A stretch of DNA of 64,000 nt from Vombatus ursinus (lineage: Eukaryota; Chordata; Mammalia; Diprotodontia; Vombatidae). The DNA lies in NCBI RefSeq assembly GCF_900497805.2, contig NW_020954611.1, forward strand, positions 8,313,908 through 8,377,907, in the 5' to 3' direction. Within the stretch, counting starts at the first letter, position 1. Each line of letters starts with the position of its first letter. Below are positions 1-12,311 of this stretch, piece by piece. The notes under the pieces are model-generated. The model worked only from the letters and a program-made list of their open reading frames with translations. It was not told where the DNA came from and ran no database searches. A program made the translations under genes and the position numbers.

Positions 1-39
1 AAAGAACTTCATAGGAAGTTCATAGAAGGTCTTACCCTC

Positions 40-165
40 TGTTTATTCATTCAGCAAACATTTATTAACCTATTATGTGCCAGTCACTGTGCTAGACCCT
101 GGGGTTAACAAAGACAAACATTTAACAGTCCATGCTTTCCAGGAGTTTAAATTCCATTGAGGGAA
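40..165 (-). repeat. L2 3'-end fragment
   Basis: Contains the inverted L2 tail: 'aaacatttattaacctattatgtgccagt' style sequence followed by 'actgtgctagaccctggggtt', the reverse of the usual 'cagtgcctggcacatagtagg...ttaataaatgttt' end. Confidence 0.5.
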
Positions 166-177
166 AAAACACATTGT

Positions 178-480
178 CTCACTGAGCCTCACATCAACCC
201 TGTGAGGTAGGTACTAAGTTAGTAACTCCATCATCATTTTATAGATAAAGTGACTTGCCCATGCTCACACAGCCAGTAAATACCAAAGACACCATTCAAA
301 CGCAGGTGTTCCTGATTCATAGGCTCATGGATCCAGAGCTGGAAGGGGCCTCAAAAGCCATCTCATCTAACCCTCTCATTTTAGAGATAAAGAAACTAAG
401 GTGTAGAGAGGCTAAGTGATTTGTCATAGATCATCCAAGCATCAGATATAAGCACAGCTACTCTAACTACACTCAGTATC
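178..480 (-). repeat. Two adjacent MIR-superfamily SINE pieces
   Basis: 178-300 has 'tgaggtaggtact...acttgcccatgctcacacagccagtaaat', the MIR core inverted. 310-480 has 'agagctggaaggggcctcaaaagccatc' followed by 'gagataaagaaactaag', a MIR/THER-type copy in the same orientation. Confidence 0.6.
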
Positions 481-499
481 CTTTCCAGTGCTCCATGCT

Positions 500-884
500 G
501 ACTCCAGGTCCATCAATGTTTCCACTATGTCATTCTGCTTTTGTCTTTGTTCTTTCTTTCCTCACCTTTATCTCAAGAATAAAAGCTATCAACGTAGCCT
601 TTTTTTTTTTCACTTTTCCTCTTTCTATGTCATGTATCCACTTTCTTTTCCCCATAGTACTAACAAGGAATTTTCTAGAAATAAGGATATTCCAGTTGTC
701 TCAGAGCAGTCCTAAGTTTCAATAGCTACCTCAGATATTTACAAGTGCAGTTTTAAACTATTAAGGCTTAAGTTTTATTGAAGTTTTAATTTTAACCTTT
801 GGTAGCTTAAAATTGCACTAAGATTTTTGGGACATTCTGAACAAAGGCAATATTACTAACCCTCGTAATCAACCTATGGCAAAA
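500..884. other. No recognised feature
   Basis: AT-rich single-copy-looking sequence with a T run near 601. The short ORFs here read through this low-complexity stretch and look random. Confidence 0.5.
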
Positions 885-1135
885 GAAAAAGTCTCAGATT
901 TGGAATCAGAACCTCATTGCTCGCTTCAATAACTAGATATATGACATTGTAGCTACCTACCCTAGATAAGTCACTTACCTCTCTGTGCCTCAAATTCTTT
1001 GCCCCATAAATTGGAGAAAATAATACTTGTACTACCTATATTGCAGAGTTGTGATTAACAAATAAGATAACAAATCTAAAAATACTTTAAAAGCCATGAT
1101 ATTTATAAATCACTATAAAATGTAAGTTACCGTTG
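885..1135 (+). repeat. MIR SINE
   Basis: Order of blocks fits MIR: 'gatttggaatcagaacctc', 'agtcacttacctctctgtgcctcaa', 'ttgcagagttgtgattaac', ending in a degraded tail with a short GGT run (1131-1150). Confidence 0.65.
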
Positions 1136-1855
1136 GTGGTGGTGGTGGTATTTATTGTTGAGGAGAAAGGCAATAATCATGACCATAAAGATGGTCAAGT
1201 CAAAAATAAGCAGATATAATACCCTAAATTGATTTATTTCTGCATAAATCTGATGATCCTAGCATCATTCAGGGCATATTTAATGTTTGTTATAAAATGA
1301 TTTTTAAGGGAAAGAGAACATTTTATATCACACTATGATAAGATAATGAAAATAAACTACCACAAACTTTTTCTCTTGGAATCAATGACCTGAATGTTAC
1401 AGACAATCTAGAGCTTCAACTTTAATAAAACCCAATGTCACAATCTCTGACTGTCACATGTCCCACTTAATGAGTAACCAGCTGCTGAATAAGACCTCAA
1501 TTAGATTGCAGGATAAAATGTACAAATCAGACCACTGTTGCTTTTTTTTTCTATTTGTGACATGGTTAAAGACTAACAAAGGTATTTTTAAAGTTCATTC
1601 AGAAGTACCACCAAAAAAAGGTTTTGTTAGTACAACTTAGAAAATGCATCCTTTTCATTGCTGCTTAGTTTACTCAGATATATTGGGCTTGATTCTTCCC
1701 TTCAGACTCAGGGGAAATGTTGCTGCTAGGTTTTCCATGGTGTTCAATGTCAGACCCGGGATGACTAGGTTCCAGCCTTGCTAAGATCTCCAGACTGATG
1801 ATAAGAGTTAACCTAAGGTTAAAGGTTAACAGGAATAGTTTGGTGAAGAAATCAC
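1136..1855. other. No recognised feature
   Basis: AT-rich sequence without a recognised repeat or a plausible coding region. Confidence 0.45.
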
Positions 1856-2295
1856 TCTATATCACATAATCTAAGAGTGGAAAAGAACCTCACAGGCCAT
1901 CTAATTCAAGCTATGTCTGTCCAAGAATTCCCTCAACAACACCAGCAACAAGAGGTCATACAGCTTCCAGGGGAGGTCCTCCAAATGAGGGTCCACTGCC
2001 TCCTGAAGAAACCCATTTCATTTTTGAACAGGTGTAATTGTTAGAAAATTTTTCCTTACCTTAAGCCAACATCAGCTCCTCTGCAGCTTCCACTCATTAA
2101 TGCTCCTAGATCTTTTCTCTAGGGCTAACCAGCACAAGTTTAATCTCTTCCACAGGTCAGTCCTGCAAATTCTTGAAGATAAGCAGCATATTTCCCCTAA
2201 TACTTTGCTTCTCCATGCCACACTTCCCCAGTTCCTTCCACTAATCTTTACATGGTATGCTCTCCAATATCCTCACCATTTAGGTCACTCTCTGT
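1856..2295 (-). repeat. L3/CR1 LINE 3' part
   Basis: Left edge is the inverted CR1-type terminus ('tggaaaagaacctcacaggccatct'). Then come blocks typical of L3, such as 'ctccaaatgagggtccactgcctcc', 'ctctagggctaaccagcacaag' and 'acttccccagttccttcc'. It is 5'-truncated. Confidence 0.65.
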
Positions 2296-2299
2296 TTAA

Positions 2300-2556
2300 A
2301 AATAATAGCTAATAGTAGCAAGCGTTTATATAATGCTTTAAAATTTGCAAAGTGCTTTACAACTCTCTTATCTTGTATCTTCACAACAACCTGGGAAGGT
2401 AGGTGCTATTATTTTACAGAAGAGAAAACTGAACCAGAGATTAAGTGACTTGCCCGGTGTCACACATCTAGTAAGTATCTGAGGTCATATTTGAACTCAA
2501 GTCTTCCTGACTCCAAATCCAGTGTTCTATCTACTGTACCGCCTAACTGCCTCTAA
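2300..2556 (-). repeat. Near full-length MIR SINE
   Basis: Inverted MIR from 'aataatagctaatag' through 'ttcacaacaacctgggaaggtagg' and 'agtgacttgcccggtgtcacac' to the tRNA-like head at 'ctactgtaccgcctaactgcctct'. It abuts the L3 fragment to the left. Confidence 0.75.
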
Positions 2557-3057
2557 AAACCTTATAAATGTATTTTTTTAAATTATGCCTTGGTATAACT
2601 TAGACTAGAAATATCATTCCTTTTATAGCAGAAAGTAGGTTTACGTAAAGGCAGGGATATCTGAATCTATGCTATCAAATTCAATAAGAGACCATTTAAT
2701 AAGAATCAATACAAGAAACATTTAACCCCTAGATATTTATTGGCACTGAGCAGATTCTCATCTGAAAGGTAAAAATAAGTTCCTTCTGAATGGAAAAAGA
2801 AAGGCATCGAACTCACATGGCTGACATTGAGTGTATTGTGTGACCCTTAATTCCAATGCTGCCACTATGTTGTCTCTGTTACTGAATAAATTTTCTTAAG
2901 GTATGGCTAGCTGAATTTCAGAACATCGATACACAATCTATTAAATACTACCTTTTCCCATTGGGTTCCAACAAGACTCTTTACTAATCAAAATAATATT
3001 GTATGTGGCATAATAGAAAGAACACTACCCCCTTTCTCCACTACCATTTGGCATGGT
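2557..3057. other. No recognised feature
   Basis: AT-rich sequence; possible decayed repeat pieces but nothing I can name. Confidence 0.4.
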
Positions 3058-3311
3058 TCTGGAAATGCTAACTATAACAAGAAGACAATAGAGAGGAGTT
3101 AAAGATGAAATCATCAGCAAAGAGAAGACAAAATAATCCTTCTGCACTTATAACATGATAGTTTAATTAGAAAAGCCTAGCAAATCAGTGAAGAAACTAA
3201 TCAAAACTATGAATAGCCTCAGTCAAGTAGTAGGATTCAAATTCAAGCCACAAAATCATCAGTATTTCTATACAGAATTAGAGATAGGACAGGGACTCAA
3301 CTTATTATTTC

Positions 3312-3525
3312 ATTTGTATATAGGGAACTCCTATATGAGGAAACTCCCTTTCCCAATGCGGATCAGCACCTTCTCTGAAACTCATAGAGTTGCCTATGGC
3401 ATTGAGAAGTTAAGAGACTTGTCCGGGGTCACACATCCAGTATGGGTCAGAGACAATACTTAAAGGCAGTTCTTCCTGATTCCAAGAACATTTCTCTATC
3501 TGCTGTCTAGCATTGCCTCTATAAA
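3312..3525 (-). repeat. MAR1-type CORE-SINE inside the old L1
   Basis: Inverted relative to the pair at 6390-6890: 'agggaactcctatatgagg', 'agagttgcctatggcattgag', 'acttgtccggggtcacacatcc'. L1 sequence resumes after 'attgcctct'. Confidence 0.6.
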
Positions 3526-4713
3526 AAAAATTTCACTTAAAATCACTATGAAATGTATAAAATATTTAGAAGTTAATCTATAAAGAGTCTGTGTGTGTGT
3601 GTGTAGAGCTATAAAACTTTACAGAAATGAAGGAGGACAAATAATTGGAGAGAAATTAATTGCGCATGTTATACCAACATAATAAAAATTAATTTGTTGA
3701 TTTAATACTCTTCCAATCAAACTACCAATAGATTACTTATAGAACTAAACAAAATAACAGGAAAATTTATCTGGAGGATCAAGTTTTAGAATCTCAAGGG
3801 AAATGAGGTTAAGATACTATGAATTAAGAGATCTAGAATTATGTATCTCTAACTATATTATGAAGCCACAATCTTTAAAACTATTTGTTAAATTATGGAA
3901 TTCTTTGAAATTGATCAGTGGGACAGACTAGTGAATCAAGACTTGAAAAGAAATTAAATATAGGAGCCCACTGTATAATAAATCTTGAAAGGCAAACTTC
4001 TGGAATTCCTTAATCAATAAGAACTGCTGGAAAACTAGAAATAAGTTTCTCAGAAAGTTAATTTACACCAGCATTTTATAATAAATACCTCAATAAGCTA
4101 CAAATGGATAAGCAGACTAAGTTTTAAAAGTCAAATCATGACAAATTTGAAGAGGTTGGGAAGAGGTATCTTTCAAATCTATGTTTTGGGGGAGAAATCC
4201 GAACCAAACAGGAGCTAAAGAAGTTTGTAAAATATAAGTAATAATTTAATATTTAAAATAAATTTTAAAACTTTTTCATAAGCAAAATCAATGCAACTAG
4301 ATTAAAAAGAAAAAGTATCAAGTGGAAAAATCTTTGAATCAAATATATATGATAAAAAGTTAATAGTCAAAATACGTAAGGAATTAACAAATATATAAAA
4401 CTGAGCCATTCTATTAATCAATAAGTGATCAAAAGATAAGAAGAATTTTCATAAGGATAAATCAAGCCATCAGCAACTAAATGACAAATGCTTCCAATCA
4501 ATAATGATAATAAAAAATCAAAATTAGAACAATTTTGAAGTTTTACCCTAACTCCCATCAAATTGGTAAAGATGATAAAATATGAAAAGTCGCTTTTGGA
4601 AAAGTTGCGGAAAGATAAGACATACTTATATTTTGTTAGTAGATATGTGATTTCAAACATTCTAGAAAATAATTTGGAATTACGCAAAAAAGTAATTAGA
4701 GTATTTATATTTT

Positions 4714-4785
4714 TATTTTTTTAATGAATTAGATTTTTATTTAATGGTATAAAAGGAAACGTGTCAACACCCAACTTAATGATCT
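4714..4785 (-). mobile_element. 72-bp retroposed mRNA-like 3' tail in L1
   Basis: An exact 15-bp duplication, gagtatttatatttt, stands at 4699-4713 and 4786-4800. Removing one copy plus the insert restores continuous L1 sequence. Read on the minus strand, the insert ends with an AATAAA signal followed about 14 bases later by a short A run, the layout of a 3'-terminal cDNA fragment placed by L1 machinery. The source transcript was not identified; a SINE or LINE tail is less likely because of the polyadenylation layout. Confidence 0.6.
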
Positions 4786-5389
4786 GAGTATTTATATTTT
4801 GACTAATGATTTTATTACTGGGCATATTATCCACTGAAGGAGGTTAAACATAGAAAGTTCCCATGTATACCAAAATGTTCCTAGAAACACATTTTTAAAA
4901 AGCAAAAAACAAGCCTGAAAGCAAAGTAGGTGTCTATTAGTTCAGGAATAGATGGAATAAATTGTGTTATATAGATGTAACAGAATATTATTGAACCTAA
5001 GGAAATATGAATGTGAGAGATTCAGAGAAACTTAGGAAAATTTCTATGAACTGACGCATAGGGAAAAAGTAGAATCAGAAGAATATACATGACTACGTTA
5101 ATATAAATGAAAACAACACTAAAAGGCAGCCTGAAAGATTAATTTTAATGACCAATCTTGGTTCTAGAGAAAGAGAGAGAAAACACTTTTCCCTCCTCTT
5201 GGTAGAGAAATGGAGGACTATGGATAGGGAATGCTTCATGTACTGTCAAGCAAGTGGCCCTTTCATCAAACAATTTTGTTTTACTATTTGGTTTCACAGG
5301 GGAAGGATCAGGGAGGAATGTTATATCAGGAAATATCTATAGTATTAAAAACAGAAGCCATCAATAAAACTTAAAAAGAAAAAAATTTT

Positions 5390-5610
5390 GACTCTGGATA
5401 GAGTCAGAAGACTCAGGTTTGAATGCCATTTCCATTGTGGGCAAAGCACAATCTGTCTTCAATTTCTTTATTTATAATATGGTGGTTAATTACACTTATA
5501 CTATTTATCTCCCAGGACTGTTGAGGGGAAACCACTCTGTATACTGTAAAAAAAAAAAACTAAATAAATGTGAACCATTTTAATTTTATTAACAGCAATT
5601 ATTATATCTG
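5390..5610 (+). repeat. Degraded MIR SINE
   Basis: 'actcaggtttgaatgccatttcc', 'ctcccaggactgttgaggggaaa' and a tail near 'aaataaatgtgaacc' follow MIR order. It lies directly after the old L1. Confidence 0.5.
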
Positions 5611-6389
5611 CTAGGTATAAACAAAGCTACAAAATGAAATAAAATTTTAAAAATACATACTGGATACTTTCATTCTTTAGACTTCAAATAACACTTAATG
5701 AAATTTTAAACTTCTATTTCTACTCAACTATTAGTGTTAGTTTGTTTTGTTTTGTTGTTCTTGTTTTTTTTTAATGGCATATACAAACACTACAGAGCTA
5801 TTTCTGGCCATAGTGTAAATCTGCTGAGTCTTAGAAATTAAGAAATGATTTTTTTAAAATACCTGGGACCACAACTCTTGCTACACGGGTAAAGTACTAA
5901 GTAGAAGCTAAAGGGAAGCAGATTTCAGTTTAAACTAAAGAAAAGATTTCTGATACACAGAGTTGTTCAACAATAGAATGCACAAATTAGTGAACTTGGA
6001 TAGATGACTATCTCAGTTGTCGATGGAAAGTTAGTCAGATTAAAAGCCCTTCAAGGTTCTACTCACTTCAAAGAGACCATGATTTAAAGAGTTCTCCTAA
6101 CTCTAAACCAGGATTTAATTAATAAATCCAAGGTCAGACTAATTATAGCCTCCATGACTTTAGAGAATTCACCTCAATTTAAAAAAAAAAATCTGTTTTA
6201 TTCAGCAAATGCTCATTAGCACCAATCATCCCTTCTCAACCTATACCTTTTTTTAATGATGGGTCCCAGTTCTTTTAGGCTGTCCTCTTACAGAAGCTGC
6301 CCCCAACACATTCTGACATGAATTGCCTTTCCTTGGACATTTTTCTCAATTATTCAATAACCAGAATGGCACACAGTATTTCCAGTGCA
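5611..6389. other. No recognised feature
   Basis: AT-rich sequence with a T/G-rich run at 5735-5775. No coding potential seen. Confidence 0.45.
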
Positions 6390-6890
6390 TCTACAGAATG
6401 AGGGGCACAATGGTACAGTGCTTGCCTCCAGTAAGACCTGGGTTTAAGTCCTGCCTCTAACAAATATTAGCTTTTACCCTGGGTAATTCGTATGGTCTCT
6501 GAATGATCTAAGCAACTTCCTAAGACTATAAATTGCAGAGGAGACAACTTATATTAGTAGAGGGAGTTTTCTCATCCGGAAGGTAAGGAATATCAAGGAA
6601 ATACCCTATATCAGTGAAATCACAGGTCCAATCACTATTTCTATTTCCATTGAAGAGGCAATGTGGCATAGGGGGTAGATAAGTGACCTCACAGCCAGAA
6701 AAACCTCTGTTCAAATCTTACCTCTGACATAGTGACTCTGTGACCTTTGCCAAGTTCTAGGCAACTCTCTAGGTCTATGGCAAAGAAGGTGGCAACCTGC
6801 ATTGATAGAGAAAACTTTCTCACCCAGGAGCTCCCTAGGTCAATGATATCACGGATCTACTCCCAACCCCTGTTTCTACTGCAGGGGCAT
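6390..6890 (+). repeat. Two MAR1-type CORE-SINEs in direct tandem order
   Basis: Copies at about 6390-6650 and 6655-6890 share the same order: tRNA-like head with 'agacctgggtttaagtcctgcc' or 'aacctctgttcaaatcttacc' (B-box), then 'aactctctaggtctatgg' type sequence, then a block around 'gatagagaaaactttctcaccc'. Both face the same way and are separated by only a few bases. Confidence 0.65.
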
Positions 6891-8284
6891 CATAATGTGT
6901 TTATGCAAAATGAATATAGATAATCAGTACTAGATTAAATTTGATACTTCAGCAGCATACTCTGCAATAGCCTGCACTCTGTGTGTGTGTGTTGGGTGGA
7001 AGGGGAACAGGGTAATTGGAAGCTACATGAGACATGATGGAAATCAGCACCAAAACCATAAAGATCCCAATGGACTGCAGTCACTATAAGCTGAAGAGTT
7101 TACTGTCAAGATCCTACAAGAAGCTTTCAAAAATTCCTAAAGTTAAATATTTTAGAAATGTTCTAATACCTGTTAAAGGAAAGACAAGGGGATAGGGGTA
7201 TTATTAGGAAAGACATGGGTTGAAACTTAAACATTGAAAGATTAAATATTGAAAGATAAACAAATACATATCCCTCTTTTCATTGGACAGGTAAGGGACC
7301 ACAAGTGTGGAATGCTATATATGATGTCAGAGTGTCAGATGTGTAGGATGGTTTTGCTAAACTGTTAGGGGTATTAATCATTTTAAAGGCTCATTAGGGA
7401 AGGGAATTGGGGGGAGCGTATATTTTTTAATGAGCTTAGAATTTTTAAAAGGGCTTCAGTAAAACTTTTTTAAAGAAGGGTTGAAGAAAAAGAAAAGGTT
7501 AAGAAGTATAGAGATAGTAAAGGAAAGAGAAAGTGATAAAGGAAAGAAGGAAAGAAAAAAGGAAATAGATGACGAGAGAAAGAAAGAGAAAGAGGAAAAG
7601 ATTCACCATGCAGCTAGATCTAGGTATCTAGTGCTCCCTGCCCTTAACTACCAGCCGAAAACCCTGGTGGGATGTGTGTTGAGGAGTTGAAGGGTGGGTT
7701 TGTAACTCACCTCCAACCTCCCACTCAGGACCCGGAATCCAGGACCCAAGTTGTTTCCAGTATTAACCTTCACCTTTGCTGTCATGAAACTAGGTAATTC
7801 TATGTCTGTCATCTGTTAAGTTATCTGTATAAATGTTATTTTAAATGTGTAACAATCTTTTAGGGCTATGAGCTTTTATAGAACAAGTTCTGAGGCTCAC
7901 TCTTCTAAAGACAGAATATATTGCAAAACTTTAGCCAAAGAAGACAATCATTGTATTCAGATATAAAATGAATAAACACAGAAAAGGAATAGGAGGGTAA
8001 GCTTTTTTAAAGAAAAAGACAAAACTTTTTTCTAATTAGAAAAAACAGATAGTCACAGGGATTAATAGAGAATCATATTGCGACTATAATCTCTCTCTTT
8101 CACTTTTTGCAGCAGAGGGGAAGCCAGGAGCAGCTGATGCCAGAAAGGAGACACCACCTGGCTGATAATCAGTGGGAAACATATCAGTGGGGGCTCATGA
8201 ATGACTGTACTAGAAATCCAGCCCCTCAGAGTTACTCGAAAAACCTTAAGGAAAGAGAGTAATCAACTGCCTCTTTACAAACCT
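6891..8284. other. Unassigned sequence with purine-rich tract
   Basis: 7484-7600 is almost pure A/G on the + strand. The flanks (7620-7760) are less AT-rich and could belong to an old LTR element, but no terminal repeats were found. No gene recognised. Confidence 0.4.
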
Positions 8285-8440
8285 ACTCAATCAGCAAACA
8301 TTTTCTGAATATACATGATGTCCTTAGCATAATACCAGGTTTTAGCTAGCAAAAAATTTTCAAAAGCTTCATGAATAATCCTTACATATGAGTTTTAAAA
8401 TCTAGTTGAAAAGATAAAATATAAATACATGAAATAATTA
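8285..8440 (-). repeat. Possible L2 3'-end fragment
   Basis: 'caatcagcaaacattttctgaatatac' type sequence followed by a faint inverted L2 tail; strongly decayed. Confidence 0.35.
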
Positions 8441-8937
8441 ATGACCATGGCAATGAAACAGGAGTACATATGAGGGGAAAAATCACCTTTCCCAGGATGC
8501 TCCAGACCTCAAGGACAGGCTTAATTGAAATTTCCCATGATTTCAGTCCCTGTGATAACATATGCATGCAGGGAAGAGTAATTGAATCCAGAGGGCAATA
8601 GAGACCTTGGAAGGAAAAGGAAGAGCCTCTTCAAAAAATTAATTTTAGACATGCCTGACGCAGAAAGAGGAACAACAGCAGCTCATTCTGCTTGCCAGTT
8701 GCTAAGAGCAAGATGAGAAGAACCAAAAGGTGGGGAAAAGCTCTTGAAGCTGACATAGTGAAGCGCATTAAACTGTCTGAGCAGAGATCCAATTGCTGAA
8801 TGAGTACAATTTTCCCAACCTTTACTTCAGCCATGTAAAAGATACTTGCCATCCCCTTCCCCACACTAGAAAGTGAGTCTCAGGTCTCCTGTTGACTCAG
8901 AAGAAAGGCTTTAATTCCTAGTACTGTGCGTTTTTTG

Positions 8938-9195
8938 AGAACGAGGCAGCTCGATGACATAGTGAATAGAGCGCTAGACTTGGAATCAGGAAGAGAGACC
9001 TGAATTATAATCCTTCTTCTGACACTTATTATCTATGTGACTTTGGGCAAGGTGCTTGACCCCTTTCAACCTCATTTTCTTTATCTGTAAAATGAGGATG
9101 ATAATAGCATCAGGGCTGTTGTGAAGATGAAATAAGATGACACATGCAATGCATTGTACCATCCCTAACATGCTACACAAATGTCACCTATCGTT
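8938..9195 (+). repeat. MIR/MAR1-type SINE, near full length
   Basis: Head 'gaggcagctcgatgacatag', 'gagcgctagacttggaatcagg', core 'tatgtgactttgggcaagg', then 'ctttatctgtaaaatgagg' and 'gggctgttgtgaagatgaaat', in canonical order. Confidence 0.7.
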
Positions 9196-9539
9196 ATTAC
9201 TACCCTATTCCTTTGCTATTTTATTTCCATTTAGAAGTGTTAGTATTACAATATATGTTTCTTGTCCAGTGTGATATCATTGTACAAATCAAATTTATAT
9301 AACCATACGTAGATGTTCCCAGTTAATCTAGGATGGGGGCTCAAACCAAATAGATTACATTTATCATCCAGTATTTACCATGTTGAACCCAACAATACAA
9401 GTAAATCTAGAGCTAAGTGCCACATAGGATATACTAGTATATAATAAGTATTAAATTATATGTTGAGAGTTGGAGAATGACGATATTAAAAAATTCATTT
9501 TATACAAAATGTGAACAGAGCTAAAAATGGAAGACATCA

Positions 9540-9790
9540 TTACAGGCTAGAGTTACTCGCAGAAGATTTTACTGAGGAGGTAGGCTTGAAGCCTGGAAAC
9601 GTAATGAATATCTGAAAAGCAAGGAGAGGAGCAGTCCAGATAGAAGGCCAACCTGAGCAAAGAAATGTGATTGAACTTCGGGGAAAGAAGATGGAAACTA
9701 TAAGGAGACTGGTCTGACTAGTGTAAAGGATTTGCATTGGGGAGCAGTAGGAAATAAGGCTGAATAACTAGTGTGAGGCAACACTCATAT
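9540..9790 (-). repeat. Degraded L2 piece
   Basis: 'gaggaggtaggcttgaagcc' and 'agtccagatagaaggccaacctgagcaaag' type blocks match the inverted L2 3' ORF2 region seen better at 46-46.7 kb and 50 kb. Confidence 0.45.
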
Positions 9791-10459
9791 AATGTAAATT
9801 CTTCAGAATTCCATATGAAAATAAATTGTTTCAAAATTATTTGAAGCAAAAGTGAGTCAGTGAGCCAGTGCTGAACAGTGCCAAAATACTGTAGTTATTT
9901 TAAGTAACCTATGGAGAGCTTTGTAAGAATTTAAAAATACACAGAAAGCTGTTACATAGTTTAAAGCACCTTAATTGAAACATGCTTGCTTATTTTAATA
10001 TTTTTCATTTCTAGAGGAAAACAAAAACAAAATCATCTTCAAAAAGTCATCTGTGTACCCATTAATGATGTTTGCCCTATTGCTCTCCTCATTCTCAGAA
10101 AATCATGAATTCAATAGTACGGTATTCCATATATTCTTTTCATAATGCTTCAATTAATCGTAACTATATTTGGTCTTCCATGCTCCCAATGTGTAAGCAT
10201 TACTAGAATCTATTATACATCATTACGAAGAGGGAATATGCTGGGCAGAGGAAGAGAAAAGAGAATTAAGATACAGGAGAAAGAGTGGAGAAAATATACA
10301 TTATGCCTGTGAAAAGTTGCTATTCATAGTGGTAATTAGAGAAGTAGATGTATGTGGGGGAAGCACGTGACAACCCCAATTTAGAAAAAACAATTTAGTT
10401 CAACCATAAAATATCTGTCTGCTGATTTTTATTCTCATTTAATGGCTCCTCTTTCCATC
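9791..10459. other. No recognised feature
   Basis: AT-rich sequence; no repeat or gene I can name. Confidence 0.4.
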
Positions 10460-11055
10460 TCCAGATTATAGAATCATAAAATGTTGGAACTAAGACTTTA
10501 TAGATTGGCCAGTCCAATATCCTTATTTGACAGATAAGGGGATTGAGGCGGAGAGGGGCAAAGACTTGGCTATGGTCACAAATGTTAGATATATCATTCA
10601 ACAAGTTCTTATTGAATAGTCTGCTATGTGCCTAGAAACACAACAGGATAGTGGGAGTTGCAAAAGATTTCTTTTGTAAGGAACCTGAAAGGCCATCAAA
10701 GTCTAGTGAACTAGACTCTGGCAAGGTAAAGCCAGAGCTATCTCCACACTGACAGGACTCTGGGATAAACAAGGCTCTCTCCATACAGAGAGTAGAAGCC
10801 ATGGGAAGAAAGAATAATAGAGTGGAAAGGGATCTCAGAGGCCATCTAGGCCAACCCATGTTGGAACAAGAACCACCCCTGTTGCATCAAATATTTACAA
10901 GACAGTTCGATTACTTGAAACACTGCTTAGAAGTATTTTTATAGTAACACTACCTTCACTGATTCAATGAATATGTATTGATTTCCCACAATGCAAAAAA
11001 TACTCTAAGAGATAAAAAGGTCAACAAAATATGCCTCCTTCTGTCATAGAGCTAT
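10460..11055 (-). repeat. Cluster of MIR, L2 and L3 fragments
   Basis: 10460-10590 MIR/THER-type ('aatcataaaatgttggaact'), 10595-10670 L2 tail inverted, 10815-10930 L3/CR1 terminus ('agggatctcagaggccatct'), 10960-11055 L2 tail inverted. All lie on the minus strand. Confidence 0.5.
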
Positions 11056-11069
11056 AATTCCATCAGTAT

Positions 11070-11560
11070 GTGTACTGCTTCCAGAGGGGCAGATCAAAAT
11101 CTATCCTTAACTTCCATTCTTGTGTGATTCTCATTGATATTCACCCAGAAGTCCTCCACAGGGGATCCACCCAATATGCTATGCAGGCTGTCCTAACTGA
11201 GATTATACTCCAAGTTCCTGTCTGGGGCCCTCTTATCTTTTCTCTGTACTCTCTCACTTTATGAACAGCTCCCATGGATTCAATTTTCACCTCAGTTCTG
11301 AAGAATCCTACTCTGTATATAGAATCCTAGTCCCTCTCCTGAGTTCCAGTTGCATATCACCAATAACCTGTTAGAAAATTCAAAGTAGATGTCCCATAGA
11401 CATCTCAAACTCAACATGTCCAAAACAGAACTCATTGTCTTTCTCTAAAACTAACCCCTCTTCCACCCTCAACAGTTGCCAAATTTTGTCATTTATATCT
11501 CCACAACGTCTTTCTTTTTCGTCCCAGTCTCTCTACTCACATAGCCACCAGCCTACTTCA
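11070..11560 (+). mobile_element. L2 LINE, reverse transcriptase 3' part
   Basis: The conceptual reading around 11220 contains VWGPLIFSLYSLTL, resembling the L2 RT block VLGPLLFSLYTLPL. It is followed by 'cccatagacatctcaaac' and 'acatgtccaaaacagaactc', a hallmark of L2. Broken by stops and truncated on both sides. Confidence 0.7.
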
Positions 11561-12044
11561 GGCCACAACAAATATGAAACCCTAGAATACTGACTCCATA
11601 ATGCAATCAGCCCAATATCATTCCAAAACAGTAACATCTGGAGGACCCCACCATTTATAAAGAATCCCTCTTCTACTAGAATTCTACAGTGGACATCCTT
11701 CATGACAATGATAAATGCCCTTAATAAGCACATCTATCCCCATTTTGTGCATTACTCTTTATTAATATTCAGAGCGTTGTAGAAATAATCTCTTTTGCTA
11801 CATCAGGCAAGAAATCTTGGATAATTTTAATAAGTGCAAGGGAGGCACATTATTGGAGAAGAGTTGTTAAGGTGGCATTTTGCTCTACTTATTCAAATAC
11901 TTTTTTGGTAGTCAGTAACGATAAGCACATTGGGATCTTGTATTTTCTGACATTACTACAGCTTAATTAAATATAGCAGACACAGAAATGGGGAAGAACT
12001 TTTAACTAGCAGAATGAATGGGATTTGAGAGTTAATCTAATTGG
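11561..12044. other. No recognised feature
   Basis: AT-rich sequence; perhaps the tail of the preceding L2, too decayed to assign. Confidence 0.35.
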
Positions 12045-12311
12045 CTAAATCACAGAATCACAAAACACAAGTTAGAAAAGACCTCATCAGCCACCTAATT
12101 CAATCCATACACCAAAGCAATCCCCATTTAACATACCCAAGAAGAAGTTATCCAGTATTTGTTTGAAGAACTCCCAGGAAGGGGAATTGATCATCTCTCA
12201 AGGGAGCCCATTTCATTTTTGGAAAGTTCTAAGTCTTAGAAGGGTTTTCCTGACATCAAGCCTAAGAATAACCCTTCACATTTTCAACCCATTGCTCCTA
12301 ATTCTAATTTA

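Larger units (their letters stand above)
3058..5385 (+). mobile_element. Old L1 LINE copy, 3' half, broken and interrupted
   Basis: Reads as the distal ORF2 and 3' part of a marsupial L1. Landmarks: 'ctggaaatgctaactataac' (3058), 'cagtatttctatac' (3257), 'aagggaaatgaggttaag' (3795), 'ataatttggaattacgc' (4668), 'ttattactgggcatattatcc' (4812) and 'tggaataaattgtgttatatagatgtaac' style sequence (4950). It is 5'-truncated, carries many stops, and is interrupted by a MAR1-type SINE and a retroposed 72-bp tail. It is more diverged than the L1 at 34.8-40 kb, so older. Confidence 0.7.
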
